A stretch of DNA of 64,000 nt from Pogona vitticeps (taxonomy: Eukaryota > Chordata > Lepidosauria > Squamata > Agamidae): NCBI RefSeq assembly GCF_051106095.1, contig NC_135783.1, positions 191,257,447 through 191,321,446 of the forward strand. Direction: 5' to 3'. Below the pieces are notes generated by a model. It was given only the letters and a program-made list of their open reading frames with translations, did no database searches and was not told the DNA's origin. Every line of letters starts with the position of its first letter. The first letter of the stretch is position 1. The position numbers were made by a program, and so were the translations under genes. This document shows positions 19,927-31,198 of this stretch, in pieces.

Positions 19927-22500
19927 ACAAGATACATGAAACTGAGAGCGTCTGGACCAAAACGGGGCGTAACTGCCTTTTTCCTTGGTGGAAGGAAGAA
20001 TTTGTGATGCCACTTACCTAGTGGCCTGCAGTGTGACTTTCTACTCCTAAGACGTAAATGCTTTTCTTTCAAAGCTGTGTAGGAGAGAAACAGACTTTCT
20101 GAAGATGTATTAAAACTTGAGCAGTATATCTTTGGACAACTAGCTTCAGGAGCTGGGCAGGCCTAGCACTGTTAGAGTAGTGCTAACACACAAGCTGCAG
20201 AAAGGGTATGAGTATTTTGGGGGAAAAATCAGTGTGATGTTTCAGAAACAAGTCTGTTATGGTAATGCAGAGTGCATTAATTGGAGAGGTTGATATAGTT
20301 TAACTGCTGTAAAGTAGCCAGTTATTGCTTCTTGAGTGATTCTCTTTTTGCTGTTTCCTGATCTGGGATTTTTTGTCTATCAGCGGGTGGTGCCAGGTTA
20401 ATATTAAGCTAGCAAATTGCTGTGACTAAGTTGTAATGGATTCAACGCCTTATCTATCCATGTGACCTTTAATCATAATGACTTCTCCCGTTTTAGATAT
20501 CAGACCTCAGGGGGATGATGCATCAACCTCAAAGTTTGTTTTTTGTATGAATTTGAACTGATCAACATTGTTTTGCTGATTTTCCATCCTTGTAGAATAT
20601 CTGAGATCTGTGTGTATGCTTCTCTCTCTCTTTATAAGTGTAGAGTTGGGCTCTTTTTTGTGTTAGCAATCTTTAAATATCTGGGCTCGTAAGGGAAAAC
20701 ATTGCGTAAGCCAACGCAAACTGCTAAATCTGGTTGTATAGCTAGATTGCTTGTAGAAAGAAATCTAGTATTTCTGTTAGTGGGAATATTTTCTGCAGTG
20801 GCAAATGTTACACTACTGAGAATTCTCAAGTAACAGGTACCTCAAACCACAAGTTCAGTTTGATATGTGGAATCTCATAAGATTTCTGCATTTGAGCTTA
20901 AAGAACTTGATTGGTTTCTTTCCTCTTGTACTTTGTATCCAATGTTGAGAATTTTTCAGCAGTTAATTAAGTGTGCCTGATAAGACTTTAGTTTAAATTT
21001 TATGTATCTGTCAAATGTTCTACCTTTAGAGGTAGCTTTAAAGTCCTGGATTTTTAGTGTTGAGTGCTACAACCACACCAGGCATTGGCATGCAGAGAAA
21101 CACTGTAATGCAGTGACTGCCAGATGTTCTCTGTATATATAACTGTAGGGAGAACCACGTGTCCCTGTTGAACTGGCTGTGACATGCTAGTAATGAGATA
21201 TACCTTCCTGTCTTTAAGATTGCCTCATCACGATGGCCTAACTAGTCTTGCTTCTGTGCCACAGGGACTCTTGAGATCCAGTCCACAGGGATTATGGCCT
21301 GCGAAAAATACAGTAATCGGCTACTTTCAGGAAGTTATACTTCCTTTCTTACTCTTGCTTTCTGAAAAGGTATTTTGAAGAAAATGTTTATTCGAGTAAC
21401 TGACTTGGAGACTGATGGTATGAATATAGTACACTGTAAGTGCAGTTCCTTGTAGCAAAATATTGTAAGCATAACAGACTGCTGTTGTGCTTTCAAGGGG
21501 GGGGGGTTAAATAGAATAATAGATACAATGTCGGGCTAGTGTTAAAACACTAAGCCAGATGAGCAGAAGAGAATAAGGAGCGTTTTCAACAACTGTATAA
21601 GATGCCGATGTGGGTTTTTTTTTCTGTTTGTCTTGACGTTTCCCTCCGAAGTCTGGTCTATTCCAATTAAAATAATTTGTCCTGAGAAGTCTTTGAATTA
21701 TTTTTAAAGTAATTGATGCATCACATAGTTTCAGTTGCAAATGAATATAACAGGTCACCGCTACCTTGCAGAAGGGATGTCTCTTAGAAATACTGTTCAC
21801 CAGGATTAACACTATTTCTGTCAGTCATGTGAATCTTCTCTATATACTGTAGCAGCTTTCCTGAGAATGAGCCATCTACTATATATAAATCATGTGTACA
21901 GCACAGTTCTGGAGAAGCCTTGCTCATGTTTTTGATTTGCTATTCGCATGCCAAATAGAAGCAAGCTTTGCTTCTCTCACTCTCTTGGTCCTTCCAAGGA
22001 CCCATGGCAGAGGACAGTTTTTGTGGGTAGGCTTAGTAGAGAAGTCATTCAAGGTAAGGAGGAACAAGAAGAATCTGCCTTGAAACTTGTCCAATTGTCC
22101 TCACACATAAAGCAAAGAATGATGTACTCTGTGCACTGAATGATGTAAAATGATATGTTTGATGGAGCCTACAGACCAATGTCACTTTCCCTCACCCAAC
22201 AGTGGTACCAGTATGGATTATATGCTGCAAAGGGTGAAGAGGGTGTATCATGACAAACTTTGCTAGTTCACTTCAAAGAGTAGATAGGAACCAAAGACTG
22301 CAACTGAAAAATCGTGTTTTCCAATCAGCCCCTGAAGAACATTTAATGATCTGATATATCTATTCTGGATTAAATTATTATCTGTTTGCTTAATTAACGT
22401 TTTATGCCGTCTCTGTGTAAAAGTGAAAGGGTAGGGCACAAACCCAATGAAATTATGTCTTCTGTGTAGTTTCTAAAGTTTGTGTCCTTTTCCTAAACCT
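19927..22500 (+). other. ORMDL1: ORMDL1 3' region
   Basis: No exon or classified repeat is recognised. An ATTAAA at 20109-20114 is the first possible poly-A signal, but ORMDL1 3' UTRs are long in other vertebrates, so the transcript may run further. Nothing else is supported here. Confidence 0.35.
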
Positions 22501-22504
22501 GTTA

Positions 22505-22575
22505 ATAACTGATTTTTATTTATTTATTTATTTAATTTATATGCCGCCCATACTACCCAAAGGTCTCTGAGTAAT
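22505..22575 (-). repeat. L2-like LINE 3' tail (reverse)
   Basis: A ttatttatttattta run is followed by 'atatgccgcccatactaccc', the reverse complement of the L2-like LINE 3' end. The same signature is at 63088-63160. Confidence 0.55.
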
Positions 22576-22814
22576 CTATGATTTTATCATAGATTACTAG
22601 TGATGTTAGCCCTACATTTGATATGAAAGGTAAGTAAAATATTTATTAGTCAGAAAACTTTATAGGGCCACTAAAAGAGTACACACACTTGTTCTGAATA
22701 CTTCAGAACTCTTCATCAGACTGGGCAACACAGTAAATTTGGTTGAAAAACAAATCTGCCACCTTCTGCAGCCCACCGCCACCATTAGATACCCATAATT
22801 GGGTAAGTTTAGGT

Positions 22815-23196
22815 CCTAGGTTCTTAACGTGGGCGATAATGCCCCCCAGGGGGCGATTTCATTTTTCAGGGGGACGGTAGAACGAAAAGGGGCGGCGTGG
22901 GGGCGCTGGAGCAGAAGGGGGGCGGTAGGGGGGTGCTGGAGCGAGCCAAACCTGTGAAGATGGCTGCAGCCTTTTTACAGTGAGCATGAATATATATTTT
23001 CCTCTAATTTTAATTTAGTTTCAGACTTTTTGTCTTGAAATTTTTAGTTCCTGCATTTGTTTTTATGCCCTTTTTATATTTCTTTTTGCGTCTTAAAATT
23101 CACTTGCAACTAAATCATTAAATGTTACTTTTTGGGGGGCATTTCATTTTCTTGGAATTTAATTTTGTTTTCAGGGGTCATTGGATTTAAGTGTCA

Positions 23197-23255
<59 letters not shown>

Positions 23256-23340
23256 AAGATATCACCACGGGGAGGGGGGCGATGATAACTTCCTCAATGG
23301 CTCAAGGGGGCGTTTCTTTCAAAAAGGTTAAGAACCACTG
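22815..23340. mobile_element. hAT element with 8-bp target duplication
   Basis: The ends cctaGGTTCTTAACgt and aaGGTTAAGAACCactg are inverted copies of the hAT-Charlie end. The flanks are gtttaggt (22807-22814) and gtctaggt (23341-23348), equal at 7 of 8 bases, as expected for a hAT target duplication. The ends are rich in 'gggggcg' blocks and the interior carries an AATA run of about 60 bp (23197-23256). No transposase is encoded. Confidence 0.8.
23197..23256. repeat. AATA microsatellite
   Basis: About 15 pure AATA units, lying inside the hAT element at 22815-23340. Confidence 0.95.
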
Positions 23341-23899
23341 GTCTAGGTGACCAGCAGATGTCGGGGTCAGTGGGATTAGGCATACACTCTTTCCCACTCG
23401 CTTGGTTATCTATGAAAACAACTCTGAGGTAACAGAGTCTCTGAACAAAAGGAGTTCTGGCAAGAGACAAGTCCAAAACCAATAGGATTTTAACCCTACT
23501 GGAAGTGTATAGGATAGTCCTGTCCGGGTGCGGTGAGTGTAGGCCCTTCAAACAATTTGGCTGATGGTTCTCATCCTCTCTGGTGCCACTGCCATGTTGG
23601 GGTGGAGTTGTAAGCGCAGCATCTGGAGAAGCCAAAGCTCCTCACACCTATAATTAACAGGCTGCATGTAGAAGATGAGGGGAGCGCCAAGGGCTGACGA
23701 TTAAGCAACCCTTGCATTTTCCAGGTTTCTGGCACTGCTGCTTAGTCTACTCTTATTACACGCAAAAAGTGTAGAGTTAACGAAAACGTAAGGCTTGCAG
23801 GACTGGCATGAATAAACAGATGGAGCAACAGAAGGGGACGCCTCCAGTCCTGAAGCAAGGCGCAGTGGATCCTGCTCTTCTTTCCGAACTCTTCTTCTT

Positions 23900-24600
23900 C
23901 TCACGGCTGGGCCGCTAGTCGTCCTCCTGGTCGCGATTCCCTTAAGAAAGGGACGGGAGGTTCTATGACCGGCGCTTGAGTCCCAGGGAAGGCTTAAGGC
24001 CAAACAGCTCAGGCTGTAGCAAAAGGGGGTCACACACACACCCCGAATATAAATCCAGGGCTTCAAGCCGAGGCTCCTCGCGCTGCGCCCCTCCCCCCCC
24101 TCGAACAAAGATGCCGACGCGAAAGAAAGGGCGCCTTCCACAGAGAAGAGAGAGGGGTGGGGTGGGTCTCTGTTTGTGCGTTCCTGGACTCCAACTCCCA
24201 CAATTCCTCTGGAACCCAGGCCGTTCAATCCCCGCCCCCGCCTTGTGCGTCTCCGCTCCCTAGGCCATTGGTCTAGTGTTGCTCACGTGGGCCTGCCTCC
24301 TTCCCGGGGATGGCCGTGGGCCTCGCGAGCGGCCAGTTAACCTCTGAGGAGCCGGAGGGGCGCGGGCAGGTGGGCGAAGCCGCGGGTGCAAGGGGGGGAG
24401 AGGGGGCGAGGAAGAGGCGACCCGGGACTAGTTTCACGTCGGGACAGGGGGCGAGGCCGTGCGCTCTGGACGACCTCAGAGGTACCCGGGGAACGACACG
24501 TGCATTCAGGGTCGTGTGCGCGCGTCGCCCTACGTAGATCTGACACAGTACCTTCGGCTGACACGCGCACAGACGCACACCCTCTGCGGGGCGATAAATA
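23900..24600 (+). promoter_or_regulatory. OSGEPL1: CpG island, likely OSGEPL1 promoter
   Basis: The second CpG-rich block of the window holds a GC box (CCCCGCCCCCGCC near 24229-24242), an inverted CCAAT box (CCATTGG near 24264-24270) and an E-box (CACGTG near 24285-24290), all just upstream of an ATG at 24310. It lies upstream of the OSGEPL1 exons and on the same strand. The gap to the next exon, about 6.6 kb, would be intron 1. Confidence 0.7.
24310..24369 (+). CDS. OSGEPL1: Possible OSGEPL1 exon 1 with start codon
   Basis: ATG at 24310 opens 20 codons (MAVGLASGQLTSEEPEGRGQ) ending at a donor CAG/GTGGGC in phase 0. The next OSGEPL1 exon (30945) also begins in phase 0 and has no in-frame ATG before the conserved [10 protein letters not shown], so an upstream start is needed and this one fits. 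Against it, the peptide is acidic, not like a mitochondrial presequence, the donor is average, and human OSGEPL1 starts in the exon that carries [10 protein letters not shown]. Another donor is at about 24480. Confidence 0.35.
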
Positions 24601-26644
24601 AATGCAGTTACGAATACTTCATTGCTTTACAGCCGATCAAACTGTACCCAAGAGCACGGATTAGACCACAGATTTACATGCAGTTAAATCTACGAGATAG
24701 CATAAACGTGCAATTAAATGTACAACAATGTACATAGGGCAACCCTTATTTGTTTAATTATTTAAAACATGTTTACCCCGCCGTTCTCCTTAAATGGACC
24801 CAAGACGGCGTACATCATTAAAAGACAATATTTGAAGCTAACAACAGTGAGTGTCCAATGCTGAAAATAGAGATGCTAAAAAGAACCAAACAAATGCTGT
24901 GAAGGAGCTGACCTCCAGGAGATCCTGCCCTTAATTGGGGGCTTCCGGTGTCCTTTATGGAGTCAGCCTATTTCACGATAGGGCTCCCCATTTTTCCAGG
25001 GGGCTTCCACTTTTCTTAGCATTATTGTCTTTTCCAGTGAGTCTTGCCATCAGACACTATTCAAGCTTGATTTGATCTGGAACCCTGTTATGGATCTTTT
25101 TGGAATCTGTGGTACAGGTAAAACTATCCTCCAGCACAGCATTTTGAATGAATGGATTTTTCCTTTGAGCTTTCTTCGTTGTTCAGCTGTTTAATATTTA
25201 TACACAGTAATGAGAAATATATCATGGATGAGTCTGGTCTCCTTCTCCAGTAACATCTCCTTACACTTAAGATTCTTTTCCTTTATAGCTGCCCTTACTT
25301 CATAGTTGCTCCAAACAAAATCCTGTAGGAGTAACTTTATGCAGCATAATCCAGATCCCTCACTGGAAACAAGTATTCAAAGTTTCCTATCCTGCTCCTT
25401 TTAGGTTTGAGCCTCCCTTTGGTCCTGGGGAAGCCGGGGGGGACGGGGACACTTTAATAGTAATCATTCCCTACCAGGATCAGGACTGCAGGTGGTGATA
25501 TGGCAGTGATTTTTTTTTAATACTTCAATTTTTAAATATTTTGCCTGTGATCCACCATAAAGCTAGGGCAGCAAAATTGTTTGCTAGCAGAGGCCTGCCA
25601 TTTCCCCCATTATGCTATCAAACAATAAGAACAGAACAGAGAGCTCAAAAGAGCTCAAATACCATTGCCCATAAATAAACCACTAGATATGTTGGAAAGA
25701 GTACTGCCTGTAAACTTAGCAAAAGTACAGGCCTGTCATAAAAATGACAAAATGGCACTCACCTGAATATATCAAGTACTGTATGTTAAAAACAATTAGA
25801 TGAGAAATGAATACTTCCAACTCTTATTATCTGGAAGGTAAAAAACAGAGCTCAACACTAGTCTGACAGTACGAAAATGGAGTTGACAGAAACTCTGAAA
25901 ATAATGTCCTTCAAAGCTCAGTTGAAGCCACTTAAAATAGCTTTGAAGAGAGATAGTAGCATTTAAGGGACAGAAGTCAAAAGATACGTTTATAGAAACA
26001 ATGGTACGTTTATAGAAACAATGGTGTAAGAACCATAGCTAATAAAATAGATGTCCTTCACATACAAATGAGTAATTAACCTAGGTGAGAAGAATCATAT
26101 TGTGAAGCATTTGTGATATTTAAATGTTTGAAGGGACTAGTGTCTATTCATAGTTTTCAGTCATTCTGTTGGGTGCTTACTCATCAGGCAAGAACAGATG
26201 TCAGAGATAACCTGTGACTGGGAGAAGGAAATATTAACTAATTTGGATGTTGGAATGTTACAACATGAGCTTCTCTAATCTCTGGGATCATCTAGATTAG
26301 GTTGCTTTGTTTGATGACTAGTCCTCAGGATTTAAATACTGTACAGTGTTCCTTTTAAATCTGATTCCATACTCATAGACATAGAAAGACTGCCTTATTC
26401 ACTTGTCTGCAATAAATGTCAGCTCTAATTACAGGCTACCTCTAGTGTCTGTTTCTGGCTTTGATGCTGAATTTTGCCCAGCAACAAAAATAACAAAGTG
26501 CCCTTTAAATCATGTAAAAAGTTAGGTGTTCTTGCCTTTTCTACTTTTATTTGCAGGGTAGGAGAAAATGAGTTAATTTGTTGAAACATCTAAAATCCAT
26601 TTTTGTTACTTAATTAATCTGTTGTTTTTAGGATGTTGTGTTTA

Positions 26645-26895
26645 CAGTAGCACCTCGGTTTACGAACGCCTGAGTTAACGTAATTTTCGGTTTACAAACA
26701 GAAATCCCTTGAAAATAATGCCTCAGTTTACAATTTTTTTCCACAGTACAGAGGACGTTTCCCCAGGATGCATTGTACCTGTAGGTTTATAGCGCCGCCC
26801 CCATTCCCATGGCAAACTGGGTTTTGGTTTACAAATTTTTCACATTACGTACCATCCCAGAGAACACATTAAATTCATAAACTGAGGTACTACTG
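26645..26895. mobile_element. Tigger-like MITE copy 4 (divergent)
   Basis: The ends are CAGTAGCACCTCGGTTTA and TAAACTGAGGTACTACTG, with TA on both sides (26643-26644, 26896-26897). Length 251 bp. It repeats 'ggtttacaaac/gtttacaa' internally and is the most diverged and shortest copy. Confidence 0.8.
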
Positions 26896-26964
26896 TACTC
26901 TGCTATTTGTTATAGATTATATGCTGTTATATTAGATTATATATTTTTGCTCTGAAGTTGCAAC

Positions 26965-27050
26965 TTTGCACAGAGATACCTTGGATTAAGTTCCATTGAA
27001 CGCAGTGGGATTTATGCCTGAGTTGAAACATTTAGGATTGTGCTGTCAGC
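26965..27050 (+). repeat. Short interspersed repeat, copy 2
   Basis: The block 'ttaagttccattgaacgcagtgggatttatgcctgag' continues to 'ttaggattgtgctgtcag'. It matches the theme of 47070-47145 ('catgcatagggtggcattgc'). It is old, with no target duplication visible. Confidence 0.45.
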
Positions 27051-27672
27051 CTTTGAGCTCTGAAAGAATAACTGATCGATAAGTGATGCATAGTTGTATA
27101 TACAGTAACAGCATTTCCCTTGAGGCTGCCAGATATGTAGCATTAAACTTGTACGGGCAGGTACTGCATGGTTGTGTGGCGGCAGCTGAGTATTTGTGCA
27201 GCACCCCATGCAGAAGACTGCTACTGTATGCGTTGTTTCAGATCTGTAATTTCCTTCTGAAAAAAAGCTCCTTGGGGCTTAACGTGTATGGTCGTTTTTG
27301 AAAAACTCTTTGTGGCCTTATATAATCTAAGAAGCAATATTTATTTGCATGTAGTCTCAGACTGATGTCATGTTTGTTTTTTACTGAGCTTGTGGCCCTT
27401 TCCCACTGGCAAGAGCAAGTGAAATAAGAAATTACTGTAAGAGTCTGTATGCTCGGCATCACAAATCAGCAAAAGGAATTTTTCATTGTTTCTTGCGCAG
27501 TTTGTTATTCAAGATACGGAAGAGATAAAAAGTATGTCAGACAACATTTTTTCTCTCTCTTGTCGAATAAGCTGCCCTGTGTAGTGTGCAGTTTATACCC
27601 CACTGCCCTTTTTACTCTCAGGTAGGCACGAAGTGCCCTGATCGTTACAGTCACACACATGTGATGGAGTTT

Positions 27673-27990
27673 TACCGTTTCCCCAAAAATAAGACCTAAC
27701 CTGAAAATAAGCCCTAGTATGATTTTTCAGGATGCATTTAATATAAACCCTACCCCCAAAATAAGCCTAATTGTTTAATTGAAAGTAAAGAAACAAACCA
27801 AAAAGTGATCCTAAATTACATGTTATATATTTAACACGGTAGTTTTGGTGCTAGAACGTTGTGCCTCTGTAGAATGGGTGCTGGCGATAAACCAAAGGGG
27901 AGGGCTGTCATTTCCGTTGCAGTTTGAAAAAGAGTCCTGGGCAGAGAGGACCTTCGAGACCACACCATTTTTGCGACTGCTCCTTTAACA
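27673..27990. mobile_element. Degraded DNA element, 'cccaaaaataag' type
   Basis: It begins 'taccgtttccccaaaaataag' and repeats variants of 'aaaataagcc' three times within 110 bp. This resembles the end of a common reptile DNA transposon with TACNGTATTTCC-like ends. The right limit ('ttaccggta', 27996) is tentative. Confidence 0.35.
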
Positions 27991-28322
27991 ATAAAATTAC
28001 CGGTATATCAGGAGGGAGGCTCTCTCCTTCTGAATAAAAACCTTCAGTGCAACAGTATTCCTTCTTTCTGCTGTGGCCCTTTTGTGCCCCTCACGTCTGC
28101 TTCATAGGTTCCCCCCCCCCCACAGTCTTTGCTGATATGTATTGCTTGAAAGGAGCAAGGGTGGGGGGTTGGGGGGCGGATTTCTTCCACTGTTTGTCCA
28201 TTGTATATGGCAACCACTGCAATTAAATTTTTTAAAATTGCACATATTTTTAGCCATAGTGTTCTGGGAATGTATCTCAGGAAACAATATTGCCAGTGCA
28301 TGTTCCAAAGTTTTAACAACTT

Positions 28323-28560
28323 ATGGTTGTTGTGGGTTTTTCGGGCTCTTTGGCCGTGTTCTGAAGGTTGTTCTTCCTAACGTTTTGCCAATCTCTGTGG
28401 CCAACATCTTCAGAGGACAGCGCTGTGTGCTCTGGTTGCTGTCCTCTGAAGATGCCGGCCACAGAGACTGGCGAAACATTAGGAAGAACAACCTTCAGAT
28501 CATGGCCAAAGAGCCCGAAAAACCCAGAACAACCATTAGATCCCAGCCGTGAAAGCCTTC
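28323..28560. mobile_element. Penelope-like inverted pair with hammerhead-like cores
   Basis: Two arms of about 105 bp face each other (28323-28430 and 28434-28545): 'gggctctttggccgtgttct' pairs with the reverse of 'atcatggccaaagagccc'. The right arm reads CTGAAGA (28446-28452), then a GCCGG...CTGGC stem, then GAAAC (28473-28477), the layout of the hammerhead ribozymes known from Penelope-like element ends. The left arm carries the same motif on the minus strand but with GAAA changed. Family assignment is from memory of such sequences, not a search. Confidence 0.5.
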
Positions 28561-29236
28561 GCGAATATATTTTACAACTTAATTTGTCTCTTCATCTTAG
28601 GTAGCTGTGAAATGTGAAGTCTGAATTGAAAGAATACAAAAGAAAATAGATCTATGTCAACACCATGTTTTTGACACAGGTAAACGTTGAAATAGTCTTA
28701 CATTATGGACAACCATGTATGAGGGACTGGTTTCAATTTTTATTATTCATTTATGTTCCCAGGTGCTCTGCCAGTTTGACTTGCCATAACACTTAGCTTT
28801 ATTGTGCAAGAAAAGGATAGTTTTTTTCTTCAGCTTTGTCATGATTACTCTAGTGGTTTAGTCTGAAGTGTTTTCTAGACCATGCAATAGGTCTGCTCTC
28901 TGTCCTGTTCACATTAAGATTTACACAGCCATGCCGAAGGCATTAATCATTTGTGCTAAACAAGAGAACTGAGACATTAAAGTTTATAAATTGGGAAGGC
29001 TATGTATTGATTGTGTAGCAATGTAGCTTGTCATTACAATGGGAGAAACACATGGCTATTTTATTTTCTTATTTAATTCTTCTTGTAATTTGCTTGATAT
29101 AGAAAAGTCTGTATGGAATTTACATTAAAATTAATATTTAACTTAATATAAAACCGATCTAGATCAATTTTAGAAGTAATATATATTTCTAAAAACAGTC
29201 AGCAGAGCAGTCACAAGCAGGTAGGAAAACAGTGTA

Positions 29237-29661
29237 CAGTGGTGCCCGCTAGACAATGACCTCGCAAAAGACGAATCAGCATGATGGTGAGGTTTTGCGA
29301 TCACTATAGCGCTTCGCAAAACAGTGTTTCCAATGGGCAATTTTCGCTGGACGATGTTTGGGTCCATGCTTCGCAAACCATTTTTCGCAAGACGATGATT
29401 CTGACACTGATCGGCGCTTCGCAAAACGGGTGTTTTTGGGACCGATGCTTCACAAGGCAGCCATTTTAACAGCTGATCGGCGCTTTGCAAAATGGCTTCC
29501 CTATGGGCGATTTTCGCAAAACAACAACGATTTTTCCCCAGTGGAACGCATTAAATGGATTTCAATGCATTCCAAAGGGGAAACGCTTTTTGCAAGACAA
29601 TGTTTTCACAAGACAGTGATTTCAATGGAACAGATTAACATCGTCTTGCGGGGCACCACTG
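29237..29661. mobile_element. Tigger-like MITE copy 5
   Basis: The ends are CAGTGGTGCCCGC and GCGGGGCACCACTG, with TA on both sides (29235-29236, 29662-29663). Length 425 bp. The interior repeats 'cttcgcaaaac' and 'gatcggcgctt' in a loose tandem pattern. Confidence 0.85.
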
Positions 29662-30944
29662 TATAAGGAAGTATGTTTTCAGCTGGCATCCAGAGTTATA
29701 TGGGGCCTTGACAGAAGGCAGGGGCCACCACTAAGAAGACTCACCTTCACTATTTTACAGAAGAGCAATCCACTGACTGAAGTATCTACTAGAGGGCCTG
29801 TGATACTCATAGAGTCTCATCCCACACATTACTTGCAACAAACACTTAACATACTAGCAGAGGGGAGTAGCATGTGTGTCCCAGTAGCATAATATTGCTA
29901 CTGGCTCGCTTTCTGAATATGAGGAAAATAATATTCTCACACCTTCGAAGAAAGATTCCTGAATCCTGCTCAACAAATGAGTGATATCTGTTTTTCAAAG
30001 CCGTAAAATAAAGTACTATTAAATTAGATTTAAGTAATTATTTTGGACCTTGGTTTTGATGCTGGAGGAAATTATTGAAAAACTTACCACTGGGTTTGCT
30101 TCAAGATCTGATTGGATGTAGAGATATTATCCTTGCTAAAGTATTATGTACTTGGCAGCAAGAGGACAGCATTTTTAAAAAAAGCTTAGAAGCATTAAAT
30201 GGCATGTCCAATATTGGGGGCACCCAGTGGTTGTCTTTTGGACCATATTTAGTGAGGGTTGGAGAGGGAAGGACAATACGTCTGGTTGCATGACTGAAAT
30301 CCTGCCCACATGAGATTTGCTGTTGCTATGTACATATATTAAGAGTTTGGTGGTCTTACATTATCAGTTTTGGAAACATGAGATCTGCTGGAATCTCTGA
30401 GAAGAAAGTAGAGTTGATTAAAAAAAATCAGCATGGCCTTAGATTAACTTGGTGATCTTGAATAAATCTTTTAGCGTCTATTTAGTATCTGTCTTTTGAC
30501 ACAGAATGGTGGAACTACAAGTGACCCAGAGGCATCATCACATACATCTATCCTTGGTTTTAATCATCTATACATGAGAGTGCTCATTCAGGGTATTAAA
30601 GAAACATGTGGGACAGCTTTCTACAAAAAGCTCCTGTTGCCGGAAAGAAGAGAATCCAGCTCATGCAGTCCATGTGTGCCTCCGTGTGGGTTGTGTGTGT
30701 TTGTGTATATACATGTGGTCATTGCTTCCCTGATGTATGGGCCTGCAAGTTCAGCAGTGTGATTTCTGTTCCATATTTACTCTCGCACTGGGGAGCATCT
30801 CCCAGCCATTCCAAGCACCGTCTTCCATGCTGCAACAGGAGAGCTGTTAATGTCCAAACTTACCACTTTTTTTGCTAAGGAGTGGAGAGCCTGGGGGTGG
30901 TAGTGATCACAAGGCATGACATTCTCAAATCTGTTTTTCTACAG

Positions 30945-31198
30945 CTCTTTTCCTGGCATGCTTGTCTACAGACGTCTTCAATACTGAGAAGATTTGGAGG
31001 GCAAGCCACGTCAAAGGCCCCGAGATGTTGCTGGAGTAATTGTTTGAAAAGGATCTCGGTTCCATGTGGGAAATACTTTTCAACTAAAACCGTTCTAGGC
31101 ATAGAAACTAGCTGTGATGATACAGGAGCTGCGGTGCTGGATGAAAGAGGCAACATTTTAGGAGAAGCACTGCATTCTCAAAATACAGTTCATTTAAA
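30945..31198 (+). CDS. OSGEPL1: OSGEPL1 exon with presequence and [10 protein letters not shown]
   Basis: The acceptor is ctgtttttctacag/CTCTTT; the end is CATTTAAA/GTAAGT with the last two bases of a Lys codon (phase 2). The frame has no ATG before the conserved domain, so translation must start upstream or at a second acceptor (gcttgtctacag, 30970) with another 5' exon. It encodes the presequence and the first nucleotide-binding strand. Confidence 0.88.

Larger units (their letters stand above)
24601..30944 (+). other. OSGEPL1: Presumed OSGEPL1 intron 1
   Basis: It contains two Tigger-like MITEs (26645-26895, 29237-29661), a short interspersed repeat, a DNA element near 27673 and a Penelope-like inverted pair. 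Nothing recognised at 24850-26640 or 29670-30940. A LINE-tail-like 'taccccgccgttctcc' segment is near 24774. Confidence 0.5.

Noticed and set aside
28044-28319. 91-codon minus frame with poly-proline
   Set aside because: No homology, no splice signals; overlaps a C run and the edge of the inverted repeat.
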